A stretch of 20,856 bases of DNA from JAEKLB01 sp050249235 (GCA_050249235.1 JBFWQW010000049.1:1-20856); one strand, 5' to 3'. Shown: positions 5,694-13,025, numbered from the stretch's first letter. The notes: generated by a model from the letters alone, not told the origin. Translations and numbers: made by a program.

Positions 5694-6511
5694 TCCTCGA
5701 CGCCGAGCTCTTCCGCCCGGGCCTCGGGCCGGATGCCGGCGGCGGCGAAGTCGTCCGGCCCCACCAGGCCGGCCAGCGAGCGCCGGAGCATCTTGCGGCG
5801 CTGCCCGAACCCGGCCCGCACCAGGGAGAAGAGCCGGGCCGGGTCGGCGTCGGTGGCCGGCGCCGGGCGGCGCACGATCGACACCAGCGCCGACTCCACG
5901 TTCGGCCTCGGCAGGAACACCGAGGCCGGCACGGCCCCCACCACCGTCGCCTCGGCCCAGTAGGCGACCTTCACCGACACGGCCCCGTAGGCCTCGTCGC
6001 CGGCACGGGCGGCCAGCCGCTCGGCCACCTCCCGCTGGACCATGACGAGCATCCGGCGGATGGCCGGCACGCCGTCGAGCAGGTCGGCCACCAGCGGCGT
6101 CGCCAGGTTGTAGGGAAGGTTGGCGACGAGCACCCACGGCCCGCCCCCGCCCCCGCCCCCGCTCCCGCCGTCGCCGTCGCCGCCGCCGAGCAGGGCCGCC
6201 CAGTCGAGCCGGAGGGCGTCGCCCTCGACCACCCGCACGCCCCTGGGCTCGACCTGCTCCCTGAGCAGGGGCACGAGGTGGCGGTCGACCTCGACGGCCG
6301 TGACCGCCGCGCCGGTCTCGGCCAGGGCCAGGGTGAGCGAGCCGAGGCCGGCGCCGATCTCGACCACCCGGTCGCCCTCGCCCACCGCGGCCAGGCGGGC
6401 GATGCGGCGCACGGTGTTGGCGTCGACCACGAAGTTCTGGCCGAGCGCCCGGCTGGGGTGGCGCCCGACGCGGGCCAGGAGGTCGGCGACCTCGGCCCTC
6501 GTCAGCGTCAC
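5654..6511 (-). CDS. rsmA: 16S rRNA (adenine1518-N6/adenine1519-N6)-dimethyltransferase
   Basis: RsmA (KsgA) dimethylates two adjacent adenines near the 3' end of 16S rRNA during 30S assembly. The 285-residue protein starts at GTG 6511. Motifs are 'RALGQNFVVD' (21-30), SAM motif I 'EIGAGLGSLTLAL', acidic 'VEVDRHLVPLL', 'VEGDAL' and catalytic motif IV 'NLPYN' (131-135), followed by the C-terminal helical domain with 'FGQRRKMLRRSL'. A glycine-rich low-complexity insert (about 109-124) separates the SAM domain strand from NLPYN. The GTG overlaps the upstream rlpA-like stop in a GTGA arrangement, and the 3' end overlaps ispE, so the three genes are translationally linked. Confidence 0.97.
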   Translation of the reverse strand: MTLTRAEVADLLARVGRHPSRALGQNFVVDANTVRRIARLAAVGEGDRVVEIGAGLGSLTLALAETGAAVTAVEVDRHLVPLLREQVEPRGVRVVEGDALRLDWAALLGGGDGDGGSGGGGGGGPWVLVANLPYNLATPLVADLLDGVPAIRRMLVMVQREVAERLAARAGDEAYGAVSVKVAYWAEATVVGAVPASVFLPRPNVESALVSIVRRPAPATDADPARLFSLVRAGFGQRRKMLRRSLAGLVGPDDFAAAGIRPEARAEELGVEEWGRLAACAPPPS

Positions 6512-7137
6512 CAGGTGATGGTGACAGCCAGGACGCCGACCGACGTGGGCGCCAGCTGCTCGAAGTCCTCGGGCGCCAGGTCGATGATGAGGCCGGCGAC
6601 GAACGGGCCGCGGTCGCCGACCGTGCAGGTGACGACGCCCCCGTTGTCGGCGGTGACCGTCACCACGGTGCCGAACTCGAGCGTGCGGTGGGCGCACACC
6701 CCGGCCTGCTGGACGTACCAGGTGGCCCGGCCGGTCTGGGAGGTGCCGACGATGGGCGGGGTGGTCACCGCCGTGCGGGCCGGGGTGGTTGTGCTGGTGG
6801 TCGTCGTCGCCGGAGGCTTCGCCACCGCCTTCGGCCTCGGCTTCGGCGCCGTCGTGGTGGTGGTCGGCGGCGGGGCGGTGGTCGTGGTGGTCGTCGTCGT
6901 GGTCGTGGTCGTCACCGTGGCCGGCAGGGTGTCGAGCACGTCACCGGTGACCGGACCGGGCGCCCCGCCGAGCCGGGCCGACACCAGCTCGGTGGACGCC
7001 GTCTGCTGGTCCGTGCCGTCCGGCGCCGCGGCACCGCCCCGGGCCAGGCCGGGCAGGAGGGCAGGCAGCAGGACCAGCGTGATCACCACGTTGGCCAGGA
7101 ACCAGGCGCGCCGGTTGGCGCCGAACTTCCTCGACAG
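6508..7137 (-). CDS. exported RlpA-like double-psi beta-barrel protein with Thr-rich linker
   Basis: Order of parts: a basic N-terminus ('SRKFGANRR'), one hydrophobic segment ('FLANVVITLVLLPALLPGL'), a Thr/Pro-rich linker with a run of about 12 Thr (roughly residues 74-127), and a C-terminal RlpA-type DPBB domain (136-209). The domain has 'GRATWYVQQAGVCAHRTLEFG', written here in part, and 'VGDRGPFVAG'. His150 and Asp175 correspond to the catalytic pair of RlpA peptidoglycan lytic transglycosylases. The start is uncertain. A CTG at 7137 has GGGAGG 8 nt upstream and gives a proper signal/anchor n-region; the first conventional start, GTG 7089, would cut into the hydrophobic segment. The gene sits between tatD and rsmA, where relatives have rpfB (mycobacteria) or yabE (Bacillus). 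A cell wall role is likely; enzymatic activity is inferred. Confidence 0.85.
   Translation of the reverse strand: MSRKFGANRRAWFLANVVITLVLLPALLPGLARGGAAAPDGTDQQTASTELVSARLGGAPGPVTGDVLDTLPATVTTTTTTTTTTTTAPPPTTTTTAPKPRPKAVAKPPATTTTSTTTPARTAVTTPPIVGTSQTGRATWYVQQAGVCAHRTLEFGTVVTVTADNGGVVTCTVGDRGPFVAGLIIDLAPEDFEQLAPTSVGVLAVTITW
6845..6915 (-). repeat. low-complexity codon repeat encoding poly-Thr linker
   Basis: Runs of ACC/ACG codons (seen as GGT and CGT on the plus strand) encode the Thr-rich linker of the RlpA-like protein. It is a coding simple repeat and likely to vary in length between strains. Confidence 0.8.
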
Positions 7138-7144
7138 GTCTCCG

Positions 7145-7151
7145 CCCTCCC
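7145..7151 (-). promoter_or_regulatory. Shine-Dalgarno supporting a CTG start
   Basis: CGGGAGG-type sequence on the minus strand (GGGAGGG core) lies 8 nt before CTG 7137 and about 56 nt before GTG 7089. It therefore supports the upstream start of the RlpA-like gene. Confidence 0.5.
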
Positions 7152-7166
7152 GAAGTTGACGCCCGG

Positions 7167-7196
7167 ACCGTAGGGGCCGTCGTCACGCGACCGCAA
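7167..7196 (-). promoter_or_regulatory. sigma70-type promoter for rlpA-like-rsmA-ispE
   Basis: On the minus strand TTGCGG (7191-7196) and TACGGT (7167-7172) are separated by 18 nt, giving good -35 and -10 spacing for a principal sigma factor. The expected transcript start near 7160 leaves a leader of about 23 nt carrying the Shine-Dalgarno before CTG 7137. Confidence 0.6.
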
Positions 7197-7245
7197 CCTG
7201 CCGGCGACGGCGCCCGTGACGTCATGCAAGGGAATCGGGGGGGAT

Positions 7246-7992
7246 TCAGGGCAGGCGGAAGAGGCGGGTCGCGGTGGCCGACGTGGCCGCCGCCACCTCG
7301 GCGACGGCCAGGCCCTTGGCCGCGGCCAGGGCGGCGCCGACGGCGGGCAGCCAGGCCGGGCGGTTGGGCCGGCCCCGGTGGGGCACGGGGGCCAGGTAGG
7401 GGCTGTCGGTCTCGACCGCGAGGCGGTCGAGCGGGCACAGCGCGGCGGCGGCGCGGACGTCGGCCGCGGTCTTGAACGACACGATGCCGCTGAACGAGAG
7501 CATCCCGCCCCGGTCGAGTGCCAGCCGGGCCTCGGCCGGGCCGCCGGTGAAGCAGTGGAAGACGGTCCGCTCGGGCACGCCCACCTCGTCGAGCACGCCG
7601 AAGGTGTCGTCCCACGCCTCGCGGGTGTGGATCACGAGGGCCAGGTCGTGCCGGAGCGCCAGGGCCACCTGGGCCGCGAACGCCGAGCGCTGCACGTCGC
7701 GGGGCGAGTGGTCGTAGTGGTAGTCGAGCCCGCACTCGCCCACCGCCACCACCCGGGGCTCGGCCAGCAGCGACTCGGCGGCGGCCAGGTCGGCACCGGC
7801 CGCGTCGTGGGGGTGCACCCCGACCGTGGCCCACACGTCGGGATGGCGCCCGGCGACGGCGATGGCGGCCCGGCTGGTCTCGACCGTGGTGCCGACGCTC
7901 ACGAACCGGTCGACACCGGCCGAGCGGGCCTCGGCCAGCACCTCCTCGCCGACGCCCTCCCAGGGCACGTGGCAGTGGCTGTCGGTCCACAC
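7246..7992 (-). CDS. tatD: TatD family metal-dependent hydrolase/DNase
   Basis: TatD-family enzymes are TIM-barrel hydrolases with metal-dependent nuclease activity. The 248-residue protein starts at GTG 7992 ('MWTDSHCHVPW') and has the metal ligands in order: His6 and His8 in 'DSHCH', Glu86 in 'AVGECGLDYHYD', His122 in 'LVIHTREA', His146 in 'VFHCFTG', and Asp196 in 'AVETDSPYLAP'. The C-terminal 'GRPNRPAWLP' is also typical. It follows metG with 13 nt between, and no stronger start exists, although its Shine-Dalgarno is weak. The metG-tatD order is conserved across actinobacteria and firmicutes. Cellular role in actinobacteria is not well defined. Confidence 0.95.
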   Translation of the reverse strand: MWTDSHCHVPWEGVGEEVLAEARSAGVDRFVSVGTTVETSRAAIAVAGRHPDVWATVGVHPHDAAGADLAAAESLLAEPRVVAVGECGLDYHYDHSPRDVQRSAFAAQVALALRHDLALVIHTREAWDDTFGVLDEVGVPERTVFHCFTGGPAEARLALDRGGMLSFSGIVSFKTAADVRAAAALCPLDRLAVETDSPYLAPVPHRGRPNRPAWLPAVGAALAAAKGLAVAEVAAATSATATRLFRLP

Positions 7993-8005
7993 GGCGACGA
8001 TCCGG

Positions 8006-9553
8006 TCAGGACTGGATGCGGGGGAAGAGCGGCGCGCCCTTCTCGACCCGCAGCCCACCCGGGTAGCCGCCCCACACCGCCGCGGCGGGGAGACGCTGCT
8101 CGTCGGGCGAGCCGTCGAGGCCGATGCGCCGCCACAGCTCCCGGCAGGCGTCGGGGATCGCCGGCGAGGCGAGGACGGCGACGAGGCGGAGCACCTCGAG
8201 GGCGTCGCCCAGCACCCCGTCGACCGCGGGGCCGGGCTCGGCCTTCCAGGGCTCGTTGGACTCGAGGTGGGCGTTGGCCTCCCGGATCAGCCGCCAGGTG
8301 GTCTCGTGCGCCTCCGTGGGCTGGTTGCGCTCCCAGGCGTCGGCCGCGGGGGCGTAGGCCTCGGGGGCGACGGCCGCCAGCGGGCTGGCGGCCGTAGGGG
8401 CGGGGCCGATGCCGCCGCACTTCTTGTCGACCACGGTGGCCACCCGGCTGAGCAGGTTGCCGAGGTTGTTGGCGAGGTCCGAGTTGTAGCGGGCGACCAT
8501 GCCCTCGTAGGAGAAGTCGCCGTCGGGACCGAAGGCGAGGTCGCGGAGGAAGTGGTGGCGGAAGCCGTCGACGCCGAAGTCGGCCACGAGGTCGGCCGGC
8601 GCGATCTGGTTGAGCGCCGTCTTGCTCATCTTCTCGCCGCCGACGAGGAGGAAGCCGTGGACGTGCACGTGGGCCGGCGGCTCGAGGCCGGCCGCCATGC
8701 ACATCGCCGGCCAGTAGACGCAGTGGAAGCGGAGGATGTCCTTGCCGATGAGGTGGTGCACGGCCGGCCAGAACCGCTCGAAGCGGCCGGCGTCCTCGCC
8801 CCGGTAGTCGATGGCGGTGAGGTAGTTGACCAGCGCGTCGTACCAGACGTAGAAGACGTGGCCCGGCGCCCAGGGCACCGGCACGCCCCACTCGAGCGAC
8901 GTCCGGGTGATGGACACGTCCCGCAGCCCGCCCCGGATGAGGCCGATGGCCTCGTTGCGCTTCGACTCCGGCGTCACTGCTCCCGGGTTGGCGGCGTACC
9001 AGTCGAGGAGGCGCTGCTCGTAGCGGCTCAGCTTGAAGAACCAGTTCTCCTCGACCAGCACCTCGACCGGGCGGCCGTGGATCGGGCAGTTGCCGTCGAC
9101 CAGGTCGGACTCGGCGTAGTAGCCCTCGCAGGACACGCAGTACGGGCCCTCGTAGGTGTCGAGCTCGATGTCGCCGTTGTCGTAGATGCGCTGGAGCAGC
9201 TCCTGCACGGTGGCGTGGTGGCGGGCTTCCGTGGTGCGGATGAAGGCGTCGTAGGAGATGCCGAGCTGGTCCCACGCCTCGCGGAACCGCTGGCTCGTGC
9301 GGTCGGCCTGCTCCACGGGGGTGAGCCTGTTGGCGTCGGCCGCCCGCTGGATCTTGAGGCCGTGCTCGTCGGTGCCGGTGAGGAAGAACACGTCGTCGCC
9401 GAGCAGCCGGTGCCACCGGGCGGCGGCGTCGGCCGAGACGGTCGTGTAGGCGTGGCCGATGTGGGGCGCGTCGTTGACGTAGTAGATCGGCGTCGTGACG
9501 TAGAACGGGCGGGCCACCGGCGGAACGGTACCGGCCCGCCTACGGCTCCCCAT
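8006..9553 (-). CDS. metG: methionyl-tRNA synthetase
   Basis: This class I enzyme charges tRNA-Met and initiator tRNA. The sequence has 'FYVTTPIYYVNDAPHIGHAY' with the HIGH motif at 31-34, 'LTGTDEHGLKIQ' and a zinc knuckle 'CVSC' (139-142) plus 'CPIH' (156-159). It also has 'VFYVWYDALVNYLTA', 'HGFLLVGGEKMSKT' with KMSKT at 308-312, and the C-terminal anticodon-binding helical domain. At 515 residues it is the short form without the C-terminal tRNA-binding domain. The ATG at 9553 overlaps the rsmI stop by 14 nt; GTG 9517 ('MARPFYVTT') is a good alternative that would remove the overlap. It lies between rsmI and tatD in a compact operon. Confidence 0.97.
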   Translation of the reverse strand: MGSRRRAGTVPPVARPFYVTTPIYYVNDAPHIGHAYTTVSADAAARWHRLLGDDVFFLTGTDEHGLKIQRAADANRLTPVEQADRTSQRFREAWDQLGISYDAFIRTTEARHHATVQELLQRIYDNGDIELDTYEGPYCVSCEGYYAESDLVDGNCPIHGRPVEVLVEENWFFKLSRYEQRLLDWYAANPGAVTPESKRNEAIGLIRGGLRDVSITRTSLEWGVPVPWAPGHVFYVWYDALVNYLTAIDYRGEDAGRFERFWPAVHHLIGKDILRFHCVYWPAMCMAAGLEPPAHVHVHGFLLVGGEKMSKTALNQIAPADLVADFGVDGFRHHFLRDLAFGPDGDFSYEGMVARYNSDLANNLGNLLSRVATVVDKKCGGIGPAPTAASPLAAVAPEAYAPAADAWERNQPTEAHETTWRLIREANAHLESNEPWKAEPGPAVDGVLGDALEVLRLVAVLASPAIPDACRELWRRIGLDGSPDEQRLPAAAVWGGYPGGLRVEKGAPLFPRIQS

Positions 9554-10406
9554 CCGGCGATTCGGCCGCCGGCCGGGCGGGCCGGCGGTGGGCCAGGTCG
9601 TAGACGCGGCGCCTCGGCACCCCGAAGGTGTCGGCCACCTCGGCCACCGCGTCCCGGGTGGACAGGCCCCGGGCGACGAGGCCGGCGAGGGCGGCGGCCA
9701 GCTCGTCGTCGGGCACCGCCGCGGGCGGTGGGGCGCCGCCCAGGACGACGACGTGCTCGCCCCGGGGTGCCACCGTCGCGGTCCGCTCGAGGGCGGCGGC
9801 GAGGCTGCCCCGCCACACCTCCTCGTGCAGCTTGGTGAGCTCCCGGGCCAGCGCCACCGGCCGGGCCGGGCCGCAGACGGCGGCCAGGTCCTCCAGCGTG
9901 CGGGCCAGGCGGTGGGGCGCCTCGTAGAGCACGACCGTGCGGGCCTCGACGGCCACCGCCGCCAGCCGGGCCGACCGGTCGGCGCCGGTCCGGGGCAGGA
10001 AGCCCTCGAAGGTGAACCGGTCGGTGGGCAGCCCGCTCGCCACCAGGCCGGCGATGGCGGCCGTCGGGCCCGGCACCACCCGGACCTCGTGGCCGGCGTC
10101 GACGGCCGCCCGGACCAGCCGCTCGCCGGGATCGGAGATGCCGGGGGTGCCGGCGTCGGTGACCACCACCACCGTCTCGCCGAGCGCCAGCCGCTCGAGC
10201 ACCTGCCCGGCGGCGGCGGCCTCGTTGTGGCCGTGGGCGGCGAGGAGGCGGCGGGCCTTCACGCCGGCCGCCTGCAGGAGCCGGCCGGTGCGACGGGTGT
10301 CCTCGCACACCACCACGTCGGCGTCGGCCATGGCCTGCACCGCCCGGGGCGAGAGGTCGTCGAGGTTGCCGATGGGCGTCGAGACGAGGACCAGGACGCC
10401 CGTCAC
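9540..10406 (-). CDS. rsmI: 16S rRNA (cytidine1402-2'-O)-methyltransferase
   Basis: RsmI methylates the ribose of C1402 in the 16S decoding centre using SAM. The 288-residue protein starts at GTG 10406. Tetrapyrrole-methylase-fold motifs are 'LVSTPIGNLDDLS', 'VVVCEDTRRTGRLL', 'VVTDAGTPGISDPGERLV', 'VVPGPTAAIAGLVASGL' and 'RFTFEGFLPR', then 'VLYEAPHRL'. A C-terminal helical segment ('STRDAVAEVADTFGVPRRRVY') is usual for RsmI. The start overlaps the DUF192 stop as GTGA, with GGAGG 4 nt upstream. Both neighbours overlap it, so it is probably expressed from the DUF192 promoter. Confidence 0.96.
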   Translation of the reverse strand: MTGVLVLVSTPIGNLDDLSPRAVQAMADADVVVCEDTRRTGRLLQAAGVKARRLLAAHGHNEAAAAGQVLERLALGETVVVVTDAGTPGISDPGERLVRAAVDAGHEVRVVPGPTAAIAGLVASGLPTDRFTFEGFLPRTGADRSARLAAVAVEARTVVLYEAPHRLARTLEDLAAVCGPARPVALARELTKLHEEVWRGSLAAALERTATVAPRGEHVVVLGGAPPPAAVPDDELAAALAGLVARGLSTRDAVAEVADTFGVPRRRVYDLAHRRPARPAAESPDGEP

Positions 10407-10729
10407 CTCGCCTCCAGCACGTCGCCGACCTCGATGCCCCACCGGGCGAACGACCCGGCCTCGGCCTCCAGCACGGCCTTGGCCCGGAACCGGGGGCGGC
10501 CGATGCGGAAGGGGCGCATGGTCGTGATGGCCAGCACCTCGGAGTCGGCCCCCAGGTAGGCGACGTCGATGGCGAAGTCCATGGCCAGGGTGTGGACCGC
10601 GAAGGCCGGCACGAGCAGCAGCGCCCCGTCGATGCCGTCCCGCCCGATCAGCCCCTGGCGCCTCGCCACCCGGGTGTCGGCCACCTCGACCGACGCCAGC
10701 ACCTCGCCCTCACGGCACAGCCACGGCAT
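10403..10729 (-). CDS. DUF192 family protein
   Basis: This is a 108-residue protein of the DUF192 family, shown by 'RRQGLIGRDGIDGALLLVP', 'AVHTLAMDFAIDVAYL' and the C-terminal 'AVLEAEAGSFARWGIEVGD'. The ATG at 10729 has GGAGG with 6 nt spacing. Family members are small beta-rich proteins, some secreted, with no established biochemical function. No signal peptide is visible here, so it is predicted cytosolic. It is first in the operon with rsmI, metG and tatD, and its stop overlaps the rsmI start (GTGA), suggesting translational coupling. I see no clear promoter in the 156 nt upstream. Confidence 0.88.
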   Translation of the reverse strand: MPWLCREGEVLASVEVADTRVARRQGLIGRDGIDGALLLVPAFAVHTLAMDFAIDVAYLGADSEVLAITTMRPFRIGRPRFRAKAVLEAEAGSFARWGIEVGDVLEAR

Positions 10730-10885
10730 CTCGAACCTCCGACGTCACGTCACGACACGCGGGATGCGGCCGACCCGCGCCGACGCTCCGAGACCTTCCG
10801 ACGCCGGGACCGGCCCGCCGTCGCCGCCATCATGCCCCCGCCCGGGCCCCGCCCGGTCTGCCCCCCTTGAGCGACAGAGCAATGG
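10730..10885. other. ychF-DUF192 intergenic region
   Basis: These 156 nt hold no gene I can support. At the ychF side there is a short repeat element (10871-10892) inside a GTCTG/CAGAC dyad (10856-10860, 10887-10891). Near the DUF192 start there is a tandem GTGAC/GTGAC run on the minus strand (10741-10755) of unknown meaning. No TANNNT box at a convincing position was found for DUF192. Confidence 0.5.
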
Positions 10886-10892
10886 TCAGACG
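10856..10892. repeat. 3'-end repeat element, copy 2, with GTCTG/CAGAC dyad
   Basis: The block 10871-10892 matches 681-702 at 18 of 22 positions. Like that copy, it overlaps the stop codon (TGA) of a minus-strand gene, here ychF. GTCTG at 10856-10860 pairs with CAGAC at 10887-10891, enclosing a C-run and the conserved GCGACAGAG core. It may form the 3' end of the ychF transcript. Confidence 0.5.
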
Positions 10893-11962
10893 TTGAAGCG
10901 GAACTCGAGGACGTCGCCGTCGACGACCTCGTAGTCCTTGCCCTCGGTGCGGAGCTTGCCGACGTCACGGGCCTTCGACCAGGAGCCGAGCTCGAGCAGG
11001 TCGTCCCAGTGGATGCACTCGGCCTTGATGAAGCCCCGCTGGAAGTCGGTGTGGATCACCCCGGCGCACTCGGGCGCCTTGGCGCCGGCCCGGAAGGTCC
11101 AGGCCCGGGACTCGTCCTCGCCGGTGGTGAAGAAGGTGCGCCGGCCGAGGAGCCGGTAGGCCGACTGGATGAGCCGGGCGACGACGCCTTCGCCGAGCCC
11201 GTAGGCGTCGAGCAGCTCGGCCCGCTCGTCGGGGGGCAGCTGGGACGCCTCGGCCTCGAGCTGCACGCACATGGGCAGCACCTCGGCGCCGGCCCCGAAG
11301 GCGTCCCGCACGGGGGCGGCGACGGCGTCGGCTTCGGCCAGCTGGTCCTCGCCGATGTTCACCACCACGAGCACCGGCTTGTTGGTGAGCAGGAACCACG
11401 GCTTGAGCAGCGCCCTGGTCTCGGCGTCGAGCTCCGACCGGTAGATCGGCGTCCCCTCGGCGAGCACGGCGTAGGCGGCGTCGGCGGCGGCCACCTCGAG
11501 GAGGAGGGCCTTGTCGTTGCGGGCCGCCTTGCGCTGGCGCTCGATCCGGCCCTCGAGGCTCTGGAGGTCGGCCAGGGCCAGCTCGGTCTCGACCGTGGCC
11601 AGGTGCTCGAGCGGGTCGTGCGACCCGGTGACGTCGTCGTCGGCGAAGGCCCGGAGCACGAAGACGATGGCGTCGACGTCACGGATGTGGCCGAGGAAGC
11701 GGTTGCCCAGCCCCTCGCCCTTGTTGGCCCCCGCGACCAGCCCGGCGATGTCGACGAACTCGGTGAGGGCGTGGACGATCTTGGCGCTGTTGGAGAGCGC
11801 GGCCAGCCGGTCGAGCCGCTCGTCGGGCACCTGGGTGACGGCGATGTTCGGGTCGATGGTGGCGAACGGGTAGGCGGCCGCCAGCGCATCGCCGCCCGAC
11901 AGGGCGTTGAAGAGCGACGACTTCCCGGCGTTGGGGAGGCCGACGAAGCCGAACCGTTCCAC
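10886..11962 (-). CDS. ychF: redox-regulated ATPase YchF (Obg/OLA1 family)
   Basis: YchF is a universally conserved P-loop protein of the Obg superfamily that prefers ATP and associates with ribosomes; it has been linked to oxidative stress responses. The 358-residue protein shows G1 'GLPNAGKSS' (8-16), 'YPFATIDPN', G3 'DIAGLVAGANKGEGLGN' and the altered G4 'NIGE' (NxxE rather than NKxD, the hallmark of ATP preference). A coiled-coil region and a C-terminal TGS domain with 'DFQRGFIKAE' follow. The start is GTG 11962, with no Shine-Dalgarno but TAGCCT 6 nt upstream, which suggests a leaderless mRNA. It is transcribed alone, divergently from the crotonase gene. Confidence 0.97.
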   Translation of the reverse strand: MERFGFVGLPNAGKSSLFNALSGGDALAAAYPFATIDPNIAVTQVPDERLDRLAALSNSAKIVHALTEFVDIAGLVAGANKGEGLGNRFLGHIRDVDAIVFVLRAFADDDVTGSHDPLEHLATVETELALADLQSLEGRIERQRKAARNDKALLLEVAAADAAYAVLAEGTPIYRSELDAETRALLKPWFLLTNKPVLVVVNIGEDQLAEADAVAAPVRDAFGAGAEVLPMCVQLEAEASQLPPDERAELLDAYGLGEGVVARLIQSAYRLLGRRTFFTTGEDESRAWTFRAGAKAPECAGVIHTDFQRGFIKAECIHWDDLLELGSWSKARDVGKLRTEGKDYEVVDGDVLEFRFNV

Positions 11963-11968
11963 GGGTCG

Positions 11969-11974
11969 AGGCTA
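11969..11974 (-). promoter_or_regulatory. -10 box for leaderless ychF
   Basis: TAGCCT (TANNNT) ends 6 nt before the GTG start of ychF, so transcription is expected to begin at or next to the start codon. There is no Shine-Dalgarno and no clear -35. Confidence 0.55.
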
Positions 11975-12066
11975 GAGCGGCCCGCCCCCGGCGCCCGCTT
12001 CGCCGCCTTCTGGCGGCTCACCGACACCCGGTGTGGCTCAGCGACCAGAACGGTGGCTGGACGGCG

Positions 12067-12072
12067 TACGGT
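12067..12072 (+). promoter_or_regulatory. -10 box for near-leaderless crotonase gene
   Basis: TACGGT (TANNNT) ends 8 nt before ATG 12081. No Shine-Dalgarno lies between, so the transcript probably starts at or just before the ATG. This also supports 12081 over the more upstream ATG at 12033. Confidence 0.5.
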
Positions 12073-12080
12073 CGGCGTCC

Positions 12081-12899
12081 ATGGGGGAAACGGGGTTCCC
12101 GGCCTACCGGCAGCTCGGGGTGGAGGTGGCGGGGCCGGTGGCGACGGTCACGATCACCAACGGCGAGCGCAACAGCTGGAGCGAGATCATGAACGCCGAG
12201 CTCCACGACGTGGTGCGCCGCCTCGACGGGCGCGACGACGTGCGGGCCGTCGTGATCACCGGCGCCGGGCGGGTGTTCTCCACCGGCTACGACCTGAGCG
12301 GCGGGCGGATCGGCGGCGGCGACCGGGAGCTGGCCCCGGGCGTGGACGACACGCCGTTCACGCCGGACCGGGCCCGCAAGCCGGTGATCGCCGCCCTGAA
12401 CGGCGACGCCGTCGGCGGCGGCACCACCTTCCCCCTCCTGTGCGACATCCGCTACGTGGCGGCCGGCGCCAAGCTGGCCTTCCCCTTCGTGCGCCGGGGC
12501 ATCGCCACCGAGTACGGGGCGTCGTGGCTCACGCCCCGCCTGGTGGGGCTGCCCACCGCCCTCGACCTCGTGCTCACCGGTCGCACCTTCAGCGCCGAGG
12601 AGGCGGTCGAGCGGGGCCTGTGCCACCGGCTCCTCCCGGCCGAGGAGGTCCTACCCGAGGCCCACCGCCTCGCCGCCGAGATCGCCGAGCGCACCTCGCC
12701 CGAGGCCGTCGCCGTCGTGAAGCGCCTCCTCTGGGACGGCCTCGAGCGCACCTTCGACGCCGCCGTCGAGGTCGAGCGGGCCTGGTTCAGCTGGACCCTC
12801 GGCCGGCCGGACGCCACCGAGGGCGTCCGCTCGTTCATGGAGAAGCGCCCGCCGGCATGGGTCGGCCGCCCGAGCGAGGTCCCCGCCGACCCGCCCTGA
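12081..12899 (+). CDS. enoyl-CoA hydratase/isomerase family protein
   Basis: This is a 272-residue crotonase-superfamily enzyme acting on acyl-CoA thioesters. Oxyanion-hole segments are 'VFSTGYDLSG' (65-74) and 'NGDAVGGGTTFPLLCDIRYVA' in part (107 onward). The two catalytic Glu of classical enoyl-CoA hydratase are not conserved: the first site reads 'FPFVRRG' and the second 'LDLVLTG' (Asp162). A Glu at 144 in 'IATEYGASWLTPRLVG' matches the 'PEAxSSWFLPR' form found in many actinobacterial isomerase-like members. A delta-isomerase or other crotonase activity is therefore as likely as hydration. The start at 12081 is chosen because conserved sequence begins soon after and a -10 box precedes it. 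It lies alone, divergent from ychF. Confidence 0.88.
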   Translation: MGETGFPAYRQLGVEVAGPVATVTITNGERNSWSEIMNAELHDVVRRLDGRDDVRAVVITGAGRVFSTGYDLSGGRIGGGDRELAPGVDDTPFTPDRARKPVIAALNGDAVGGGTTFPLLCDIRYVAAGAKLAFPFVRRGIATEYGASWLTPRLVGLPTALDLVLTGRTFSAEEAVERGLCHRLLPAEEVLPEAHRLAAEIAERTSPEAVAVVKRLLWDGLERTFDAAVEVERAWFSWTLGRPDATEGVRSFMEKRPPAWVGRPSEVPADPP

Positions 12900-13012
12900 G
12901 CGGTCCGACCCGTGCGTTCTGCACCGTCGCCGACCGCCGAGGTGGTCGACGTAGGACATGACGAGGTGCCAGCCCCCATCCCGCCGGGGCGGGGAGCCGG
13001 CCGGCGGGACCG

Positions 13013-13018
13013 TAGGGT
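13013..13018 (+). promoter_or_regulatory. -10 box for leaderless DUF998 gene
   Basis: TAGGGT (TANNNT) ends 7 nt before GTG 13026, with no Shine-Dalgarno between. This is the leaderless arrangement and supports that start. Confidence 0.5.
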
Positions 13019-13025
13019 CCGACCC

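Noticed and set aside
6845..6915. GGTGGTCGTC-like repeat as a CRISPR or tandem regulatory repeat
   Set aside because: It is in frame and encodes the Thr-rich linker of the RlpA-like protein; there are no unique spacers.
12926..12950. CGACC/GGTCG hairpin after the crotonase gene as a terminator
   Set aside because: Only 5 bp with an 8-nt loop and no U-tract; too weak in sequence of this GC content.
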